A stretch of DNA of 64,000 nucleotides, from assembly GCF_900102195.1 (NCBI RefSeq), contig NZ_FNBE01000002.1, positions 1-64,000 on the forward strand, in the 5' to 3' direction. How positions within the stretch are numbered: the first letter of the stretch is position 1; each line of letters opens with the position of its first letter. The translations under genes were made by a program, and so were the position numbers. The notes beneath the pieces were generated by a model. It worked only from the letters and a program-made list of their open reading frames with translations, was not told where the DNA came from and did not search any database. Positions 54,987 to 62,792 of this stretch are shown here, in pieces. The stretch is from Pseudonocardia oroxyli (lineage in GTDB: Bacteria; Actinomycetota; Actinomycetes; Mycobacteriales; Pseudonocardiaceae).

Positions 54987-57275
54987 GTGCCAGTGATCAC
55001 CTTGGTCGCCCGCCTCGCCACCTCCGCCACCGATGCGCGCCGGGGGGTGGTCCGCCTGCATCCCGAGGTGCTCGACGCCCTGCACCTGCGCAGCTGGGAC
55101 GCCGTCACCGTGACCGGGAGCCGGGCGACCAGTGCGCTGGCGGTCGCCGGTGATCCCGCGGGGGCGCCCGGCCAGGCTCTGCTGGACGACGTCACGCTGT
55201 CCAACTGCGGTCTCAAGGACGGGGCGGAGGTCGTGGTCTCCCCGGTGTCGGTGCAGCCCGCGCGGCGGATCGTCGTGGCCGGGTCGGCGCTGGCCCGCGG
55301 CACCGTCAGCCCCGCGACGGCCCGGCTCGCGCTGCTCGGCAAGGTGCTGACCGCGGGGGACGCGGTGTCGTTGCTGCCCCAGGACATCGCACCGCCGCCC
55401 GGCGCGGACGTCCCCGCGGCCCGCCGCGCCCTGTCGACGGCGATCGGCGGCGCCTGGACGAGCGAGCTGGTCACCGTGGCGCGGGTCGAGCCCGCGGGGC
55501 CGGTGGTGGTGCACCCCACCACGGTCGTCGGGTGGCTGAACGGGCCGACGACGGCGGACACGCCGATCCGCGCGACGGCGACCGCGGGCGTCGCCGACAC
55601 CCGGGCACCGGCCCGGACGGCCGACCGGACGCTGGCAGACGCCGTGGGCACGGTCGGCACGGTCGGCCTCACCACCCCCGCGGCCGCGGACGAGCCGCCG
55701 CTCCCCATCGACGCCCTGATCGGCCACGCCGCCCCGGCGAAGCGCCTGGTGGAGTGGCTGGAGCTGACCTTCTCGCGCCCCGAGCTGCTGGTCCGCCTCG
55801 GCGGGTCCCCGCGGCTCGGTGTGCTGGTGACCGGGCCCGAGGGCGTCGGGAAGGCGACGCTGGTGCGCAGCGTCGCCGCCGCCGTCGAGGCGCGGTGCGT
55901 GGAGCTGCCGGGGCCGGCGGCCGCGGCGCTGGAGCCCGCGTCCGCCGCCGCGCGGGTGCAGGAGGCGTTGACCGCGGCCCGCGACCAGGCCGCCGCGGGC
56001 CGTCCGACGGTCCTGCTGGTCACGGACGTCGACGCGTTGCTGCCCGCCGCCTCGCCGCCCCCGCTCGCCACGCTCGTCCTGGACTCGCTGAAGGAGGCCG
56101 TGGGGACCCCGAACCTGGCGCTGGTGGCGACGACGGCCGAGCCCGAGGCCGTCGACCCGCGGCTGCGGGCGCCGGATCTGGCGGACCGCGAGCTGAGCCT
56201 CGGCCTGCCCGACCAGGCCGTCCGGGCCGACCTGCTGCGCAGGCTGTTCACCGAGGTCCCGGTGGCCGAGGACGTCGAGCTGGGAGAGATCGCCACCCGC
56301 ACCCCGGGGTTCGTCGTGGCCGACCTGGCCGCGGTGCGCCGCGAGGCCGCGGTGCACGCCGCGCTCCGCGGCAACGAGGACCCGAAGATCGAGATGGCGG
56401 ACCTGCTGAACGCCGTGGGGTCGGTGCGGCCGATCTCCATGTCGTCGTCGGACACGCTGCAGACCGGTGGCCTGACCCTCGACCAGGTCGGCGACATGAC
56501 GGAGGTCAAGCAGGCGCTGACCGAGGCGGTGCTGTGGCCGCTGCGCTACCCGGACTCGTTCGCCCGTCTCGGCGTGGACGCCCCGCGCGGGGTGCTGCTC
56601 TACGGGCCGCCCGGTGGCGGCAAGACCTTCCTGCTCCGCGCGCTGGCGGGGTCCGGGCAGCTGAACGTGTTCGCGGTGAAGGGCGCCGAACTGCTCGACA
56701 AGTACGTCGGGGAGTCCGAGCGGGCGGTGCGCGAGCTGTTCCGCAAGGCCGCGGACGCCGCGCCGGCGCTGGTCTTCCTCGACGAGGTGGACGCGCTGGC
56801 TCCGCGGCGGGGCGGGTCCACGGACTCCGGGGTGGCGGACCGGGTGGTGGCCGCGCTGCTGACCGAGCTGGACGGCGCGACCCCGCTGCGGGACGTCGTC
56901 GTGGTGGGGGCGACGAACCGGCCCGAGCTGATCGATCCCGCGCTGCTGCGGCCGGGGCGGCTGGAGCGGCTGGTGTTCGTGCCGCCGCCGGACGCGCAGG
57001 CGCGGGCGGACATCCTGCGGGCGTCGGGCCGGAACACCCCGCTGGCGGACGACGTCGACCTCGACGCACTCGCCGCCGACCTGGAGGGCTACTCGGCCGC
57101 CGACTGTGCCGCGATCCTCCGCGAGGCCGCGCTGACCGCGATGCGGGAGTCCCTCGACGCCACCGAGGTCACCGCCGTCCACCTGGCGAAGGCCCGCCGC
57201 AACGTCCCACCGAGCCTGGACCCCGTCCAGGTCGCCGAGCTGGAGGCGTACGCGGCCCGCCGCAGCACCGACTGA
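54987..57275 (+). CDS. CDC48/VCP-like tandem AAA ATPase with degenerate D1
   Basis: A 762-residue two-ring AAA protein with a CDC48 N-domain (residues 1-190). D1 has Walker A GPEGVGKATLVRS (about 282) but Walker B LLVTDVDALLPA, with V where the catalytic Glu should be. D2 is intact: GPPGGGKTFLLRA (about 538), VFLDEVDALAPRR, GATNRPELIDPALLRPGRLE. It probably unfolds or extracts proteins. GTG start at 54987. It follows pssA as Rv0435c does in M. tuberculosis. Confidence 0.88.
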   Translation: MPVITLVARLATSATDARRGVVRLHPEVLDALHLRSWDAVTVTGSRATSALAVAGDPAGAPGQALLDDVTLSNCGLKDGAEVVVSPVSVQPARRIVVAGSALARGTVSPATARLALLGKVLTAGDAVSLLPQDIAPPPGADVPAARRALSTAIGGAWTSELVTVARVEPAGPVVVHPTTVVGWLNGPTTADTPIRATATAGVADTRAPARTADRTLADAVGTVGTVGLTTPAAADEPPLPIDALIGHAAPAKRLVEWLELTFSRPELLVRLGGSPRLGVLVTGPEGVGKATLVRSVAAAVEARCVELPGPAAAALEPASAAARVQEALTAARDQAAAGRPTVLLVTDVDALLPAASPPPLATLVLDSLKEAVGTPNLALVATTAEPEAVDPRLRAPDLADRELSLGLPDQAVRADLLRRLFTEVPVAEDVELGEIATRTPGFVVADLAAVRREAAVHAALRGNEDPKIEMADLLNAVGSVRPISMSSSDTLQTGGLTLDQVGDMTEVKQALTEAVLWPLRYPDSFARLGVDAPRGVLLYGPPGGGKTFLLRALAGSGQLNVFAVKGAELLDKYVGESERAVRELFRKAADAAPALVFLDEVDALAPRRGGSTDSGVADRVVAALLTELDGATPLRDVVVVGATNRPELIDPALLRPGRLERLVFVPPPDAQARADILRASGRNTPLADDVDLDALAADLEGYSAADCAAILREAALTAMRESLDATEVTAVHLAKARRNVPPSLDPVQVAELEAYAARRSTD

Positions 57276-57337
57276 GCATTGTGGAGCCACAACTGTCGTG
57301 TCCGAGTCTCGAGACGACAGTCGTGGCTCCACACTGC
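57276..57337. terminator. Long hairpin, GTGTGGnGCCAC family, convergent gene end
   Basis: Arms of about 24 nt: GTGGAGCCACAACTGTCGT on the left pairs with ACGACAGTCGTGGCTCCAC on the right, with two mismatches. The middle is CGAGTCTCGAG. It separates the ATPase gene from the convergent LytR_C gene. Near copy of the element at 29040. Confidence 0.65.
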
Positions 57338-57365
57338 GGGCGCCGTCGCTGGGGAGCGGAAGTCG

Positions 57366-57950
57366 TCAGGCGCCCTTGAAGTCTCGCGTCACGATCACGA
57401 TCAGGCCGGGGCTGGCGTCCTGGATGCCCTCGAACCGCGGCTCGACGCGCAGGCCGTACTCGTCCGCCAGGCGCTGGGCCGAGGCCTGCTCGCCGGTGCC
57501 GGGGCGGTAGTAGACCGTGCTGGTCGGGATGATGCCGTCCGGGTAGTTCGTGGACTCCGCGACGGTCCAGCCGCCGCGCTGGAAGTCCGCCGCGGCCGTG
57601 GCGGCCAGCCCGGAGATGGTGCTGTTGTTGTAGACGCGCAGCGGCATCGTCGGGGCGACGGAGGCGCCGGCACCCGCACCGGAGGCCTCCGCGACGGGCG
57701 GCGCCACGGGGGCGGGGGTCGGCGTGGGGGCGACGGTGGTGGGCTCGGCCGAGAACGAGGGCAGGGGCACCGCGTTGGTGTCCGGTGTCGCCGGCGCCAC
57801 GGACGCCGTCGGGGTCGCCGCCTCGTCGCCGCCGGAGGAGGAGCCGCCGGTGCCCAGCGAGACCAGCCCGATCACCGCGGCGATCACCCCGACGCCGATC
57901 AGCGCGATCCCGCCGACCTTGGCGGTCGACATCCCGTTCGGTGCGGTCAC
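57366..57950 (-). CDS. LytR_C-domain membrane protein (VirR-like)
   Basis: A 194-residue single-pass protein. The membrane helix (VGGIALIGVGVIAAVIGLVSLG) lies at residues 12-33. A Ser/Thr/Pro linker follows, and a LytR_C domain occupies the last ~95 residues (MPLRVYNNSTISGLAATAAA, VYYRPGTGEQASAQRLADEYG). In M. tuberculosis the neighbour of DUF3263/def with this architecture is Rv0431 (VirR), an envelope protein controlling vesicle release. The GTG at 57950 has GAGG upstream. Confidence 0.85.
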   Translation of the reverse strand: MTAPNGMSTAKVGGIALIGVGVIAAVIGLVSLGTGGSSSGGDEAATPTASVAPATPDTNAVPLPSFSAEPTTVAPTPTPAPVAPPVAEASGAGAGASVAPTMPLRVYNNSTISGLAATAAADFQRGGWTVAESTNYPDGIIPTSTVYYRPGTGEQASAQRLADEYGLRVEPRFEGIQDASPGLIVIVTRDFKGA

Positions 57951-57969
57951 GGCCTACCTCCCAGACGGG

Positions 57970-58278
57970 TCACCAGGGCTCCATGCCGAGCCTGCGCGCG
58001 GCACGCGTGCGCTGCCTGCTCGCCCGCAGCCTGCGCAGGCGCTTGACCAGCAGCGGGTCGGCGGCGAGGGCCTCGGGGGTGTCGACCAGGGCGTTGAGCA
58101 CCTGGTAGTAGCGCGTGGCGGACATGTCGAACAGCTCGCGGATCGCCTGTTCCTTGGCGCCCTGGTACTTCCACCACTGGCCCTCGAAGGCCAGGATCTC
58201 CCGCTCGCGGCGATCCAGCTCCCGGGCGGGCCTGCCCGTGGGACCGTCCGTCCCGCGGGGTTCGGTGGCGGACTCCAT
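57970..58278 (-). CDS. DUF3263 family protein
   Basis: A 102-residue DUF3263 protein. The core REREILAFEGQWWKYQGAKE, QAIRELFDMSATRYYQVLNA looks like a helix-turn-helix. The C-terminus is basic (RLRRLRASRQRTRAARRLG). A DNA-binding role is inferred. The ATG at 58278 has AGGAG upstream. It precedes the LytR_C gene by 19 nt and is divergent from def, the order seen in M. tuberculosis (Rv0430). Confidence 0.85.
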   Translation of the reverse strand: MESATEPRGTDGPTGRPARELDRREREILAFEGQWWKYQGAKEQAIRELFDMSATRYYQVLNALVDTPEALAADPLLVKRLRRLRASRQRTRAARRLGMEPW

Positions 58279-58302
58279 CACGCTCCTGCCGACGCTCCAT
58301 GC

Positions 58303-58324
58303 CGAATGACACGGCTGTCATTCG
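58303..58324. promoter_or_regulatory. Perfect palindrome in the DUF3263/def divergent gap
   Basis: CGAATGACA-CGGC-TGTCATTCG, a perfect 9-bp inverted repeat, starts 25 nt upstream of the DUF3263 start. A larger imperfect inverted repeat (CCACGGG...CCCGTGG) follows between it and the def promoter. The DUF3263 protein itself is a candidate ligand. Confidence 0.45.
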
Positions 58325-58404
58325 CGGGCGCCATTCAACCACGGGGGTCCGACGCGAACGGCGCGGACGCGCCACCCGTGGGCGTGAATCCGGGATCGAG
58401 ACAT

Positions 58405-58410
58405 TATCGT
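58405..58410 (+). promoter_or_regulatory. -10 element of def (leaderless)
   Basis: TATCGT matches TAnnnT and is followed by 7 nt before GTG 58418. GTGAAT about 17 nt upstream is a weak -35. No Shine-Dalgarno is present. Confidence 0.45.
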
Positions 58411-58417
58411 CACCCGG

Positions 58418-58993
58418 GTGGCCGTCCGTCCCATCGTCATCATCGGCGATCCCGTCCTGCACACCCCCACCCGCCCCGTCGAGTCCTATGACGACGAACT
58501 GGCCGCGCTGGTCGCCGACATGTTCGACACGATGGCCGCGGCGCACGGCGTCGGCCTCGCCGCGAACCAGATCGGCGTGGACCGCCGCGTGTTCGTCTTC
58601 GACTGCCCGGACGAGCTGACCCGCACGAACCGGCGCGGGGTCGTGTGCAACCCGGTCCTGTCGACCTCGGAGCGGCCGGACGGGATGATGCCGGACCTGG
58701 AGGACGACGAGGAGGGCTGCCTGTCCGTCCCCGGCGAGCAGTTCCCGACGGGCCGGGCGGACTGGGCGAAGGTCACCGGCACCGACGAGAAGGGCGTCCC
58801 GGTCGAGATCGAGGGCCGCGGCTTCTTCGCGCGGTGCCTGCAGCACGAGACCGACCACCTGGACGGCACGATCTACATCGACCGCCTCGTGGGGCGCTAC
58901 GGCCGCCAGGCGAAGAAGGCCCTGCGCAAGCGCGGCTTCGGTGCCCCCGGGCAGTCCTGGGACCCGGCCCGCGTCGAGGCCGAAGACGTCTGA
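58418..58993 (+). CDS. def: Peptide deformylase
   Basis: A 191-residue metalloprotease that removes the formyl group from nascent proteins. The three family motifs are present: [10 protein letters not shown] (motif 1), [10 protein letters not shown] (motif 2, metal-binding Cys) and [10 protein letters not shown] (motif 3, HExxH-type). A C-terminal extension of ~35 residues is basic. GTG start at 58418. Confidence 0.95.
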   Translation: MAVRPIVIIGDPVLHTPTRPVESYDDELAALVADMFDTMAAAHGVGLAANQIGVDRRVFVFDCPDELTRTNRRGVVCNPVLSTSERPDGMMPDLEDDEEGCLSVPGEQFPTGRADWAKVTGTDEKGVPVEIEGRGFFARCLQHETDHLDGTIYIDRLVGRYGRQAKKALRKRGFGAPGQSWDPARVEAEDV

Positions 58994-59073
58994 ACCGGAC
59001 GTCTGACCCCGGCGGGAACAGGGCGCCCGCACCGTGCGTTCGATGACTGCAACGGTGTAATCACGGAGGCGTC

Positions 59074-59958
59074 ATGGATTCCTACTCGCAGACGGTCTCC
59101 GCGGTCGCCGCGGAGCTGACCGCCAAGGTCGCCGCCGTCCGGTTCGGCCGGGGCTCGGGGTCCGCGGTGGTCGTCTCCCGCACCGAGCTCGTCACCAACG
59201 CACACGTCGTGGGCCGCTCGCGCACCGGCCGGGCGGACTTCGCGGACGGCTCGCAGGTGAGCGTGCGGGTCGCGGGCGCCGACCCGCTGTCCGACCTCGC
59301 CCTGCTCCGCACCGACGAGCCGCTGCCCGAGCCGGTCCGGCTCGGGAACGCCGACGATCTCGTCGTCGGGCAGCTGGTGGTCGCGGTGGGCAACCCGCTG
59401 GGCCTGGCCGGATCGGTGACCGCCGGGGTGGTCAGCGCGCTCGGGCGCGCCCTGCCCACCCGGGACGGCTCGGCGGGCCGGGTGGTCGAGGACGTCATCC
59501 AGACCGACGCGGCGCTGAACCCAGGCAACTCCGGCGGCGCGCTCGCGGACTCCGAGGGTCGGGTCGTCGGGATCAACACGGCGGTGGCGGGGACCGGCCT
59601 GGGCCTCGCCGTCCCGGTCAACGCCACGACCCGGCGGATCGTGGACGCCCTGCGTGCGGACGGCCGCGTCCGCCGCGCCTACCTGGGCGTGGTCGGCGTG
59701 CCCGCGCCGGTGCCCGAGGGCCGCCACGGCAGGCGCCACGGGATGCGGCTGGCCGAGGTGATCGCCGGGAGCCCGGCGGACCGGGCGGGGCTGCGCCGCG
59801 GTGACCTGGTGCTCGACGTCGGGCGACGCCCGGTGGAGGACGCCCAGGGCATCCAGCGGCAGCTCTTCGGCGAGGCGATCGGCGTCCCGCTCCCGGTCAC
59901 GGTGCTGCGCAACGGGGCGATGGTCGACGTCGTCGCGGTGCCGTCGGAGCTCTCCTAG
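59074..59958 (+). CDS. Trypsin-like serine protease with PDZ domain, no signal peptide
   Basis: A 294-residue HtrA-like protease. The catalytic triad is His44 (VTNAHVV), Asp74 (SDLALLR) and Ser153 (NPGNSGGAL). A PDZ domain occupies about residues 215-290 (EVIAGSPADRAGLRRGDLVL). Unlike typical HtrA proteins there is no signal peptide or membrane helix, so it appears cytosolic. ATG start with CACGGAGG upstream. It overlaps the convergent regulator gene by 4 nt. Confidence 0.85.
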   Translation: MDSYSQTVSAVAAELTAKVAAVRFGRGSGSAVVVSRTELVTNAHVVGRSRTGRADFADGSQVSVRVAGADPLSDLALLRTDEPLPEPVRLGNADDLVVGQLVVAVGNPLGLAGSVTAGVVSALGRALPTRDGSAGRVVEDVIQTDAALNPGNSGGALADSEGRVVGINTAVAGTGLGLAVPVNATTRRIVDALRADGRVRRAYLGVVGVPAPVPEGRHGRRHGMRLAEVIAGSPADRAGLRRGDLVLDVGRRPVEDAQGIQRQLFGEAIGVPLPVTVLRNGAMVDVVAVPSELS

Positions 59959-60590
59959 GTCACGAGCTGGTGTTCCCAGGCCCAGGCCGCGATCTCGACG
60001 CGGTTGCGGGCGTCCAGCTTGGCCTGCACGTTCGCGAGGTGGGTCTTGACGGTGGAGAGTGAGACGAACAGCTCCGCGGCGATCTCGTTGTTGGTCCGAC
60101 CGCGCGCCACGGCCCGCACCACGTCGAGCTCCCGCGGGGAGAGCGGTTCCGGGAGCCGGGGCGCGGCGACCGGTTCGGTGAGCCGCTCCAGCAGCCGGAC
60201 GGTGATCGACGGGGAGACCAGCGCGTCACCCGCCGCGGCGGCCCGCACGGCCTCCACCAGCAGTCGGGGGCCGGCGTCCTTGAGCAGGAAGCCGCAGGCC
60301 CCGGCGCGCAGGGCGCCGTAGACGTACTCGTCGAGATCGAACGTGGTCACCACGACGACCCGCGGTGGCGTCGGATCCGCCGTCAGTGCCCGGGTGGCCT
60401 CCAGCCCGTCGAGCTCCGGCATGCGGATGTCCATCAGCACGACGTCCGGGCGCAGCTCCCGCGCCCGCGTGACGGCCTCGACCCCGGTCCCAGCCTCGCC
60501 GACGACCTCGATGCCGGGTTCGGCGGACAGGATGAGCCGGAAGCCGGTGCGCACCATCTCCTGGTCGTCCGCCAGCAGGACGGTGGTCAT
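59955..60590 (-). CDS. NarL/LuxR-family response regulator
   Basis: A 211-residue regulator. The receiver begins TVLLADDQEMVRTGFRLIL, with the acceptor Asp in DVVLMDIRMPELDG. The helix-turn-helix is LSPRELDVVRAVARGRTNNE, SLSTVKTHLANVQAKL. ATG at 60590 overlaps the kinase stop (ATGA). It is the partner of the next kinase; the divergent ABC transporter is a plausible target. Confidence 0.9.
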   Translation of the reverse strand: MTTVLLADDQEMVRTGFRLILSAEPGIEVVGEAGTGVEAVTRARELRPDVVLMDIRMPELDGLEATRALTADPTPPRVVVVTTFDLDEYVYGALRAGACGFLLKDAGPRLLVEAVRAAAAGDALVSPSITVRLLERLTEPVAAPRLPEPLSPRELDVVRAVARGRTNNEIAAELFVSLSTVKTHLANVQAKLDARNRVEIAAWAWEHQLVT

Positions 60591-61714
60591 CGCAGCGGCA
60601 CCCGGGCGTCGACCGCCCAGGTCCCCGGTCCCGCCGGGCCCGCGGTCAGGGTCCCGTTCAGGGCCGCCACCCGCTCGGCCATGCCGGTGATCCCGAACCC
60701 GCCGCCGCCCTCGCGACGCGCCCTGGCGCCGTCGTTGCGCACCGCCACGCGCAGCTCCTCCGCACCGATCCCGATCTCCACCTCGACGGCGGTCGCCTCG
60801 GGGGCGTGCCGCCGCACGTTGGTCAGAGCCTCCTGCACCACCCGGAAACCGGTCGCGGCGACCCCCGCCGGGAGCACGGCGTGGGCGAACCCGGGGTTCG
60901 CCCGCAGCCGGACCAACCCGCCGGACGGGTCGAACCGCGCGATCAGGTCCGGGATCTCGCCCAGCTCCGCGCCGAGCGTGCGGGTGGCCTCCTCCCCGCC
61001 GCGGAGCACGCCCACCATCTGCCGCATCGCGGTCAGCGCGTCGGTGCCCGCCCGCTCGATCGCGGCCAGCGCCCGGTCCACGTCGTCCGGACTGGTCCGC
61101 GCGACCACGGACGCGGCCTGCGCGGCCACGACGATCCCCGTGACCTGGTGTGCGACGACGTCGTGCAGCTCCCGGGCGAGCTCCATCCGCTCGGCGGAGC
61201 GGGCGTCGGTCAGCGCGGCCCGCCGCCGCGCCGCCGTCTCGCGCCAGACCAGCCCGATCGCGACCGCGCCGCCCCAGCCGAGGGCCGACAGCACGCTGAA
61301 GGCGTCCGACGTGCCCGCGACGGGTGTGCGCAGCACGGGCGACAGGACGATCGCGGCCAGCGCGGAGGCGGCCACCCACAGCACCCGACGGTCGCTCGCG
61401 TTCCGCAGCGCCACCACCGTCACCACCGCCAGCGCGAGCTGCTCGGTGAAGGACATCGACGGGGCGCCGAGGGCCACCGACACCACCGAGAACAGCAGCG
61501 ACGCCGCGAACGCCGGCACGACCACCCGATCGAGGGGCACCCGGCGGCGGCTGAGCACGATCCCCGCCACGACACAGCCGGCCAGCGTGGTCGCGGCGCC
61601 CCGCGGCAGTCCGATCGAGACGGCCTGGACCATGTCGACGGCCAGCCAGAACAGGTAGGCGAGCACCTCGAGCGCCACGCCCGCGTGTCGGGTCAAGCGG
61701 AGCGGAGCGGTCAC
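60587..61714 (-). CDS. Membrane sensor histidine kinase (HisKA_3)
   Basis: A 375-residue DesK-like kinase. About five hydrophobic segments occupy residues 10-155 with almost no extracytoplasmic loop, as in intramembrane-sensing kinases. The phosphorylation box is MELARELHDVVAHQVTGIVV. ATPase motifs are QEALTNVRRHAPEA and GGGGFGITGMAERV. GTG start at 61714. It is divergent from the ABC exporter genes. Confidence 0.88.
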   Translation of the reverse strand: MTAPLRLTRHAGVALEVLAYLFWLAVDMVQAVSIGLPRGAATTLAGCVVAGIVLSRRRVPLDRVVVPAFAASLLFSVVSVALGAPSMSFTEQLALAVVTVVALRNASDRRVLWVAASALAAIVLSPVLRTPVAGTSDAFSVLSALGWGGAVAIGLVWRETAARRRAALTDARSAERMELARELHDVVAHQVTGIVVAAQAASVVARTSPDDVDRALAAIERAGTDALTAMRQMVGVLRGGEEATRTLGAELGEIPDLIARFDPSGGLVRLRANPGFAHAVLPAGVAATGFRVVQEALTNVRRHAPEATAVEVEIGIGAEELRVAVRNDGARARREGGGGFGITGMAERVAALNGTLTAGPAGPGTWAVDARVPLR

Positions 61715-61824
61715 CGGGCCACCTTAGGACGACCGGACGGGGGTCTCGCCTCAGCCGAAAGGACGAGGAGCTCTGGCCGATCTCCCGAGGTGGCGGACCC
61801 GCTCGCGGGCGCAGAGTCGGTGCC

Positions 61825-62082
61825 ATGAACACAGCGGGGGAGATCGTGGTGACGGGGGCGTGGGTCCTGGGGGTGCTCACGCTCGTGGTGATGGCCTTCC
61901 TGCCGGTGCTGCAGGCTCTGGCGGAGACGGCGGGTCTGCGCGGGGGGAGCGACGACGAGCCCGTCGGACCGGCGTTGGACGCGCGGCCCTACGCCGAGCT
62001 CGGGCAGCGGTGGGTGCAGCCCGCCGACGTCGTCACGGTCCCGGCCCAGCGCACCGCCGTCGAGGAGCGCGTCTCGTGCTGA
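61825..62082 (+). CDS. Small single-pass membrane protein next to ABC exporter
   Basis: An 85-residue protein with one transmembrane helix near residues 9-33 (TGAWVLGVLTLVVMAFLPVL) and an acidic cytoplasmic tail. I recognise no family. The ATG at 61825 has CAGAGT 7 nt upstream, a possible leaderless -10. It overlaps the ATPase gene by 7 nt and is probably a subunit or accessory of the exporter. Confidence 0.55.
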   Translation: MNTAGEIVVTGAWVLGVLTLVVMAFLPVLQALAETAGLRGGSDDEPVGPALDARPYAELGQRWVQPADVVTVPAQRTAVEERVSC

Positions 62083-62792
62083 GCGGGCGTGGGATCACGA
62101 AGCGGTTCGGCGCCGTCACGGTCCTGTCCGGTGTGGACGTCTCGGTCGCACCGGGGGAGACCCTGGCGGTGACCGGGCCGTCGGGCTCCGGCAAGTCGAC
62201 GCTGCTGCATTGCCTGGCCGGCATCCTGCGACCCGACGAGGGCGAGGTCCGGCTCGGCGCCGAGCGGGTCGACTCGCTCTCGGAGGCCCGGCGGACGACG
62301 CTGCGCCGGGCCCGCTTCGGGTTCGTGTTCCAGTTCGGGCAGCTGCTGCCCGAGCTGCCCGCGGTCGAGAACGTCGCGCTGCCGCTGATGCTCGCGGGCG
62401 TCGGGCGGCGCGAGGCGGTCGCCAAGGCCGCGGCGTGGTTCCCGACCCTGGGGCTCGACGGCCTGCAGGACCGCCGCCCCGGGCAGCTGTCCGGCGGCCA
62501 GGAACAGCGGGTCGCGATCGCCCGCGCGCTGGTCGCGGGCCCGGCGGTGGTGTTCGCCGACGAGCCCACCGGCGCCCTCGACTCGACCACGGGCGCCCAG
62601 GTCATGGACCTGCTGTGCGGCCTCGCGGTCCGCACGGGCACCGCGCTGGTCGTGGTCACCCACGATCCGGAGGTGGCGGCGCGGTGCCACCGCACCCTCG
62701 CCCTGCACGACGGCAGGCCCGTACCCGCCGAGTCCCTCGTGAGCGGCGATGCACGCCAGAGCGACGATCGCCGCGCACAGGGGGCCTGGTGA
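62076..62792 (+). CDS. ABC exporter ATPase (LolD/MacB-type)
   Basis: A 238-residue ATPase. Walker A is GPSGSGKSTLLHCLAG, the Q-loop FGFVFQFGQLLPEL, the signature QLSGGQEQRVAIARAL, and Walker B VVFADEPTGALDS. This is the DevA/LolD class that pairs with FtsX-like permeases. GTG 62076 has GAGGAG upstream. The last ~18 codons (VSGDARQSDDRRAQGAW) are encoded by a hairpin repeat related to those at 9161 and 45595. Confidence 0.88.
   Translation: MLSGRGITKRFGAVTVLSGVDVSVAPGETLAVTGPSGSGKSTLLHCLAGILRPDEGEVRLGAERVDSLSEARRTTLRRARFGFVFQFGQLLPELPAVENVALPLMLAGVGRREAVAKAAAWFPTLGLDGLQDRRPGQLSGGQEQRVAIARALVAGPAVVFADEPTGALDSTTGAQVMDLLCGLAVRTGTALVVVTHDPEVAARCHRTLALHDGRPVPAESLVSGDARQSDDRRAQGAW
62739..62778. repeat. 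GTGAGCGGCGAT-family hairpin inside the ABC ATPase gene
   Basis: GTGAGCGGCGAT (62739-62750) pairs with ATCGCCGCGCAC (62767-62778) with one mismatch. Unlike its relatives, it lies inside a reading frame at its 3' end, 10 nt before the permease start. Confidence 0.5.
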
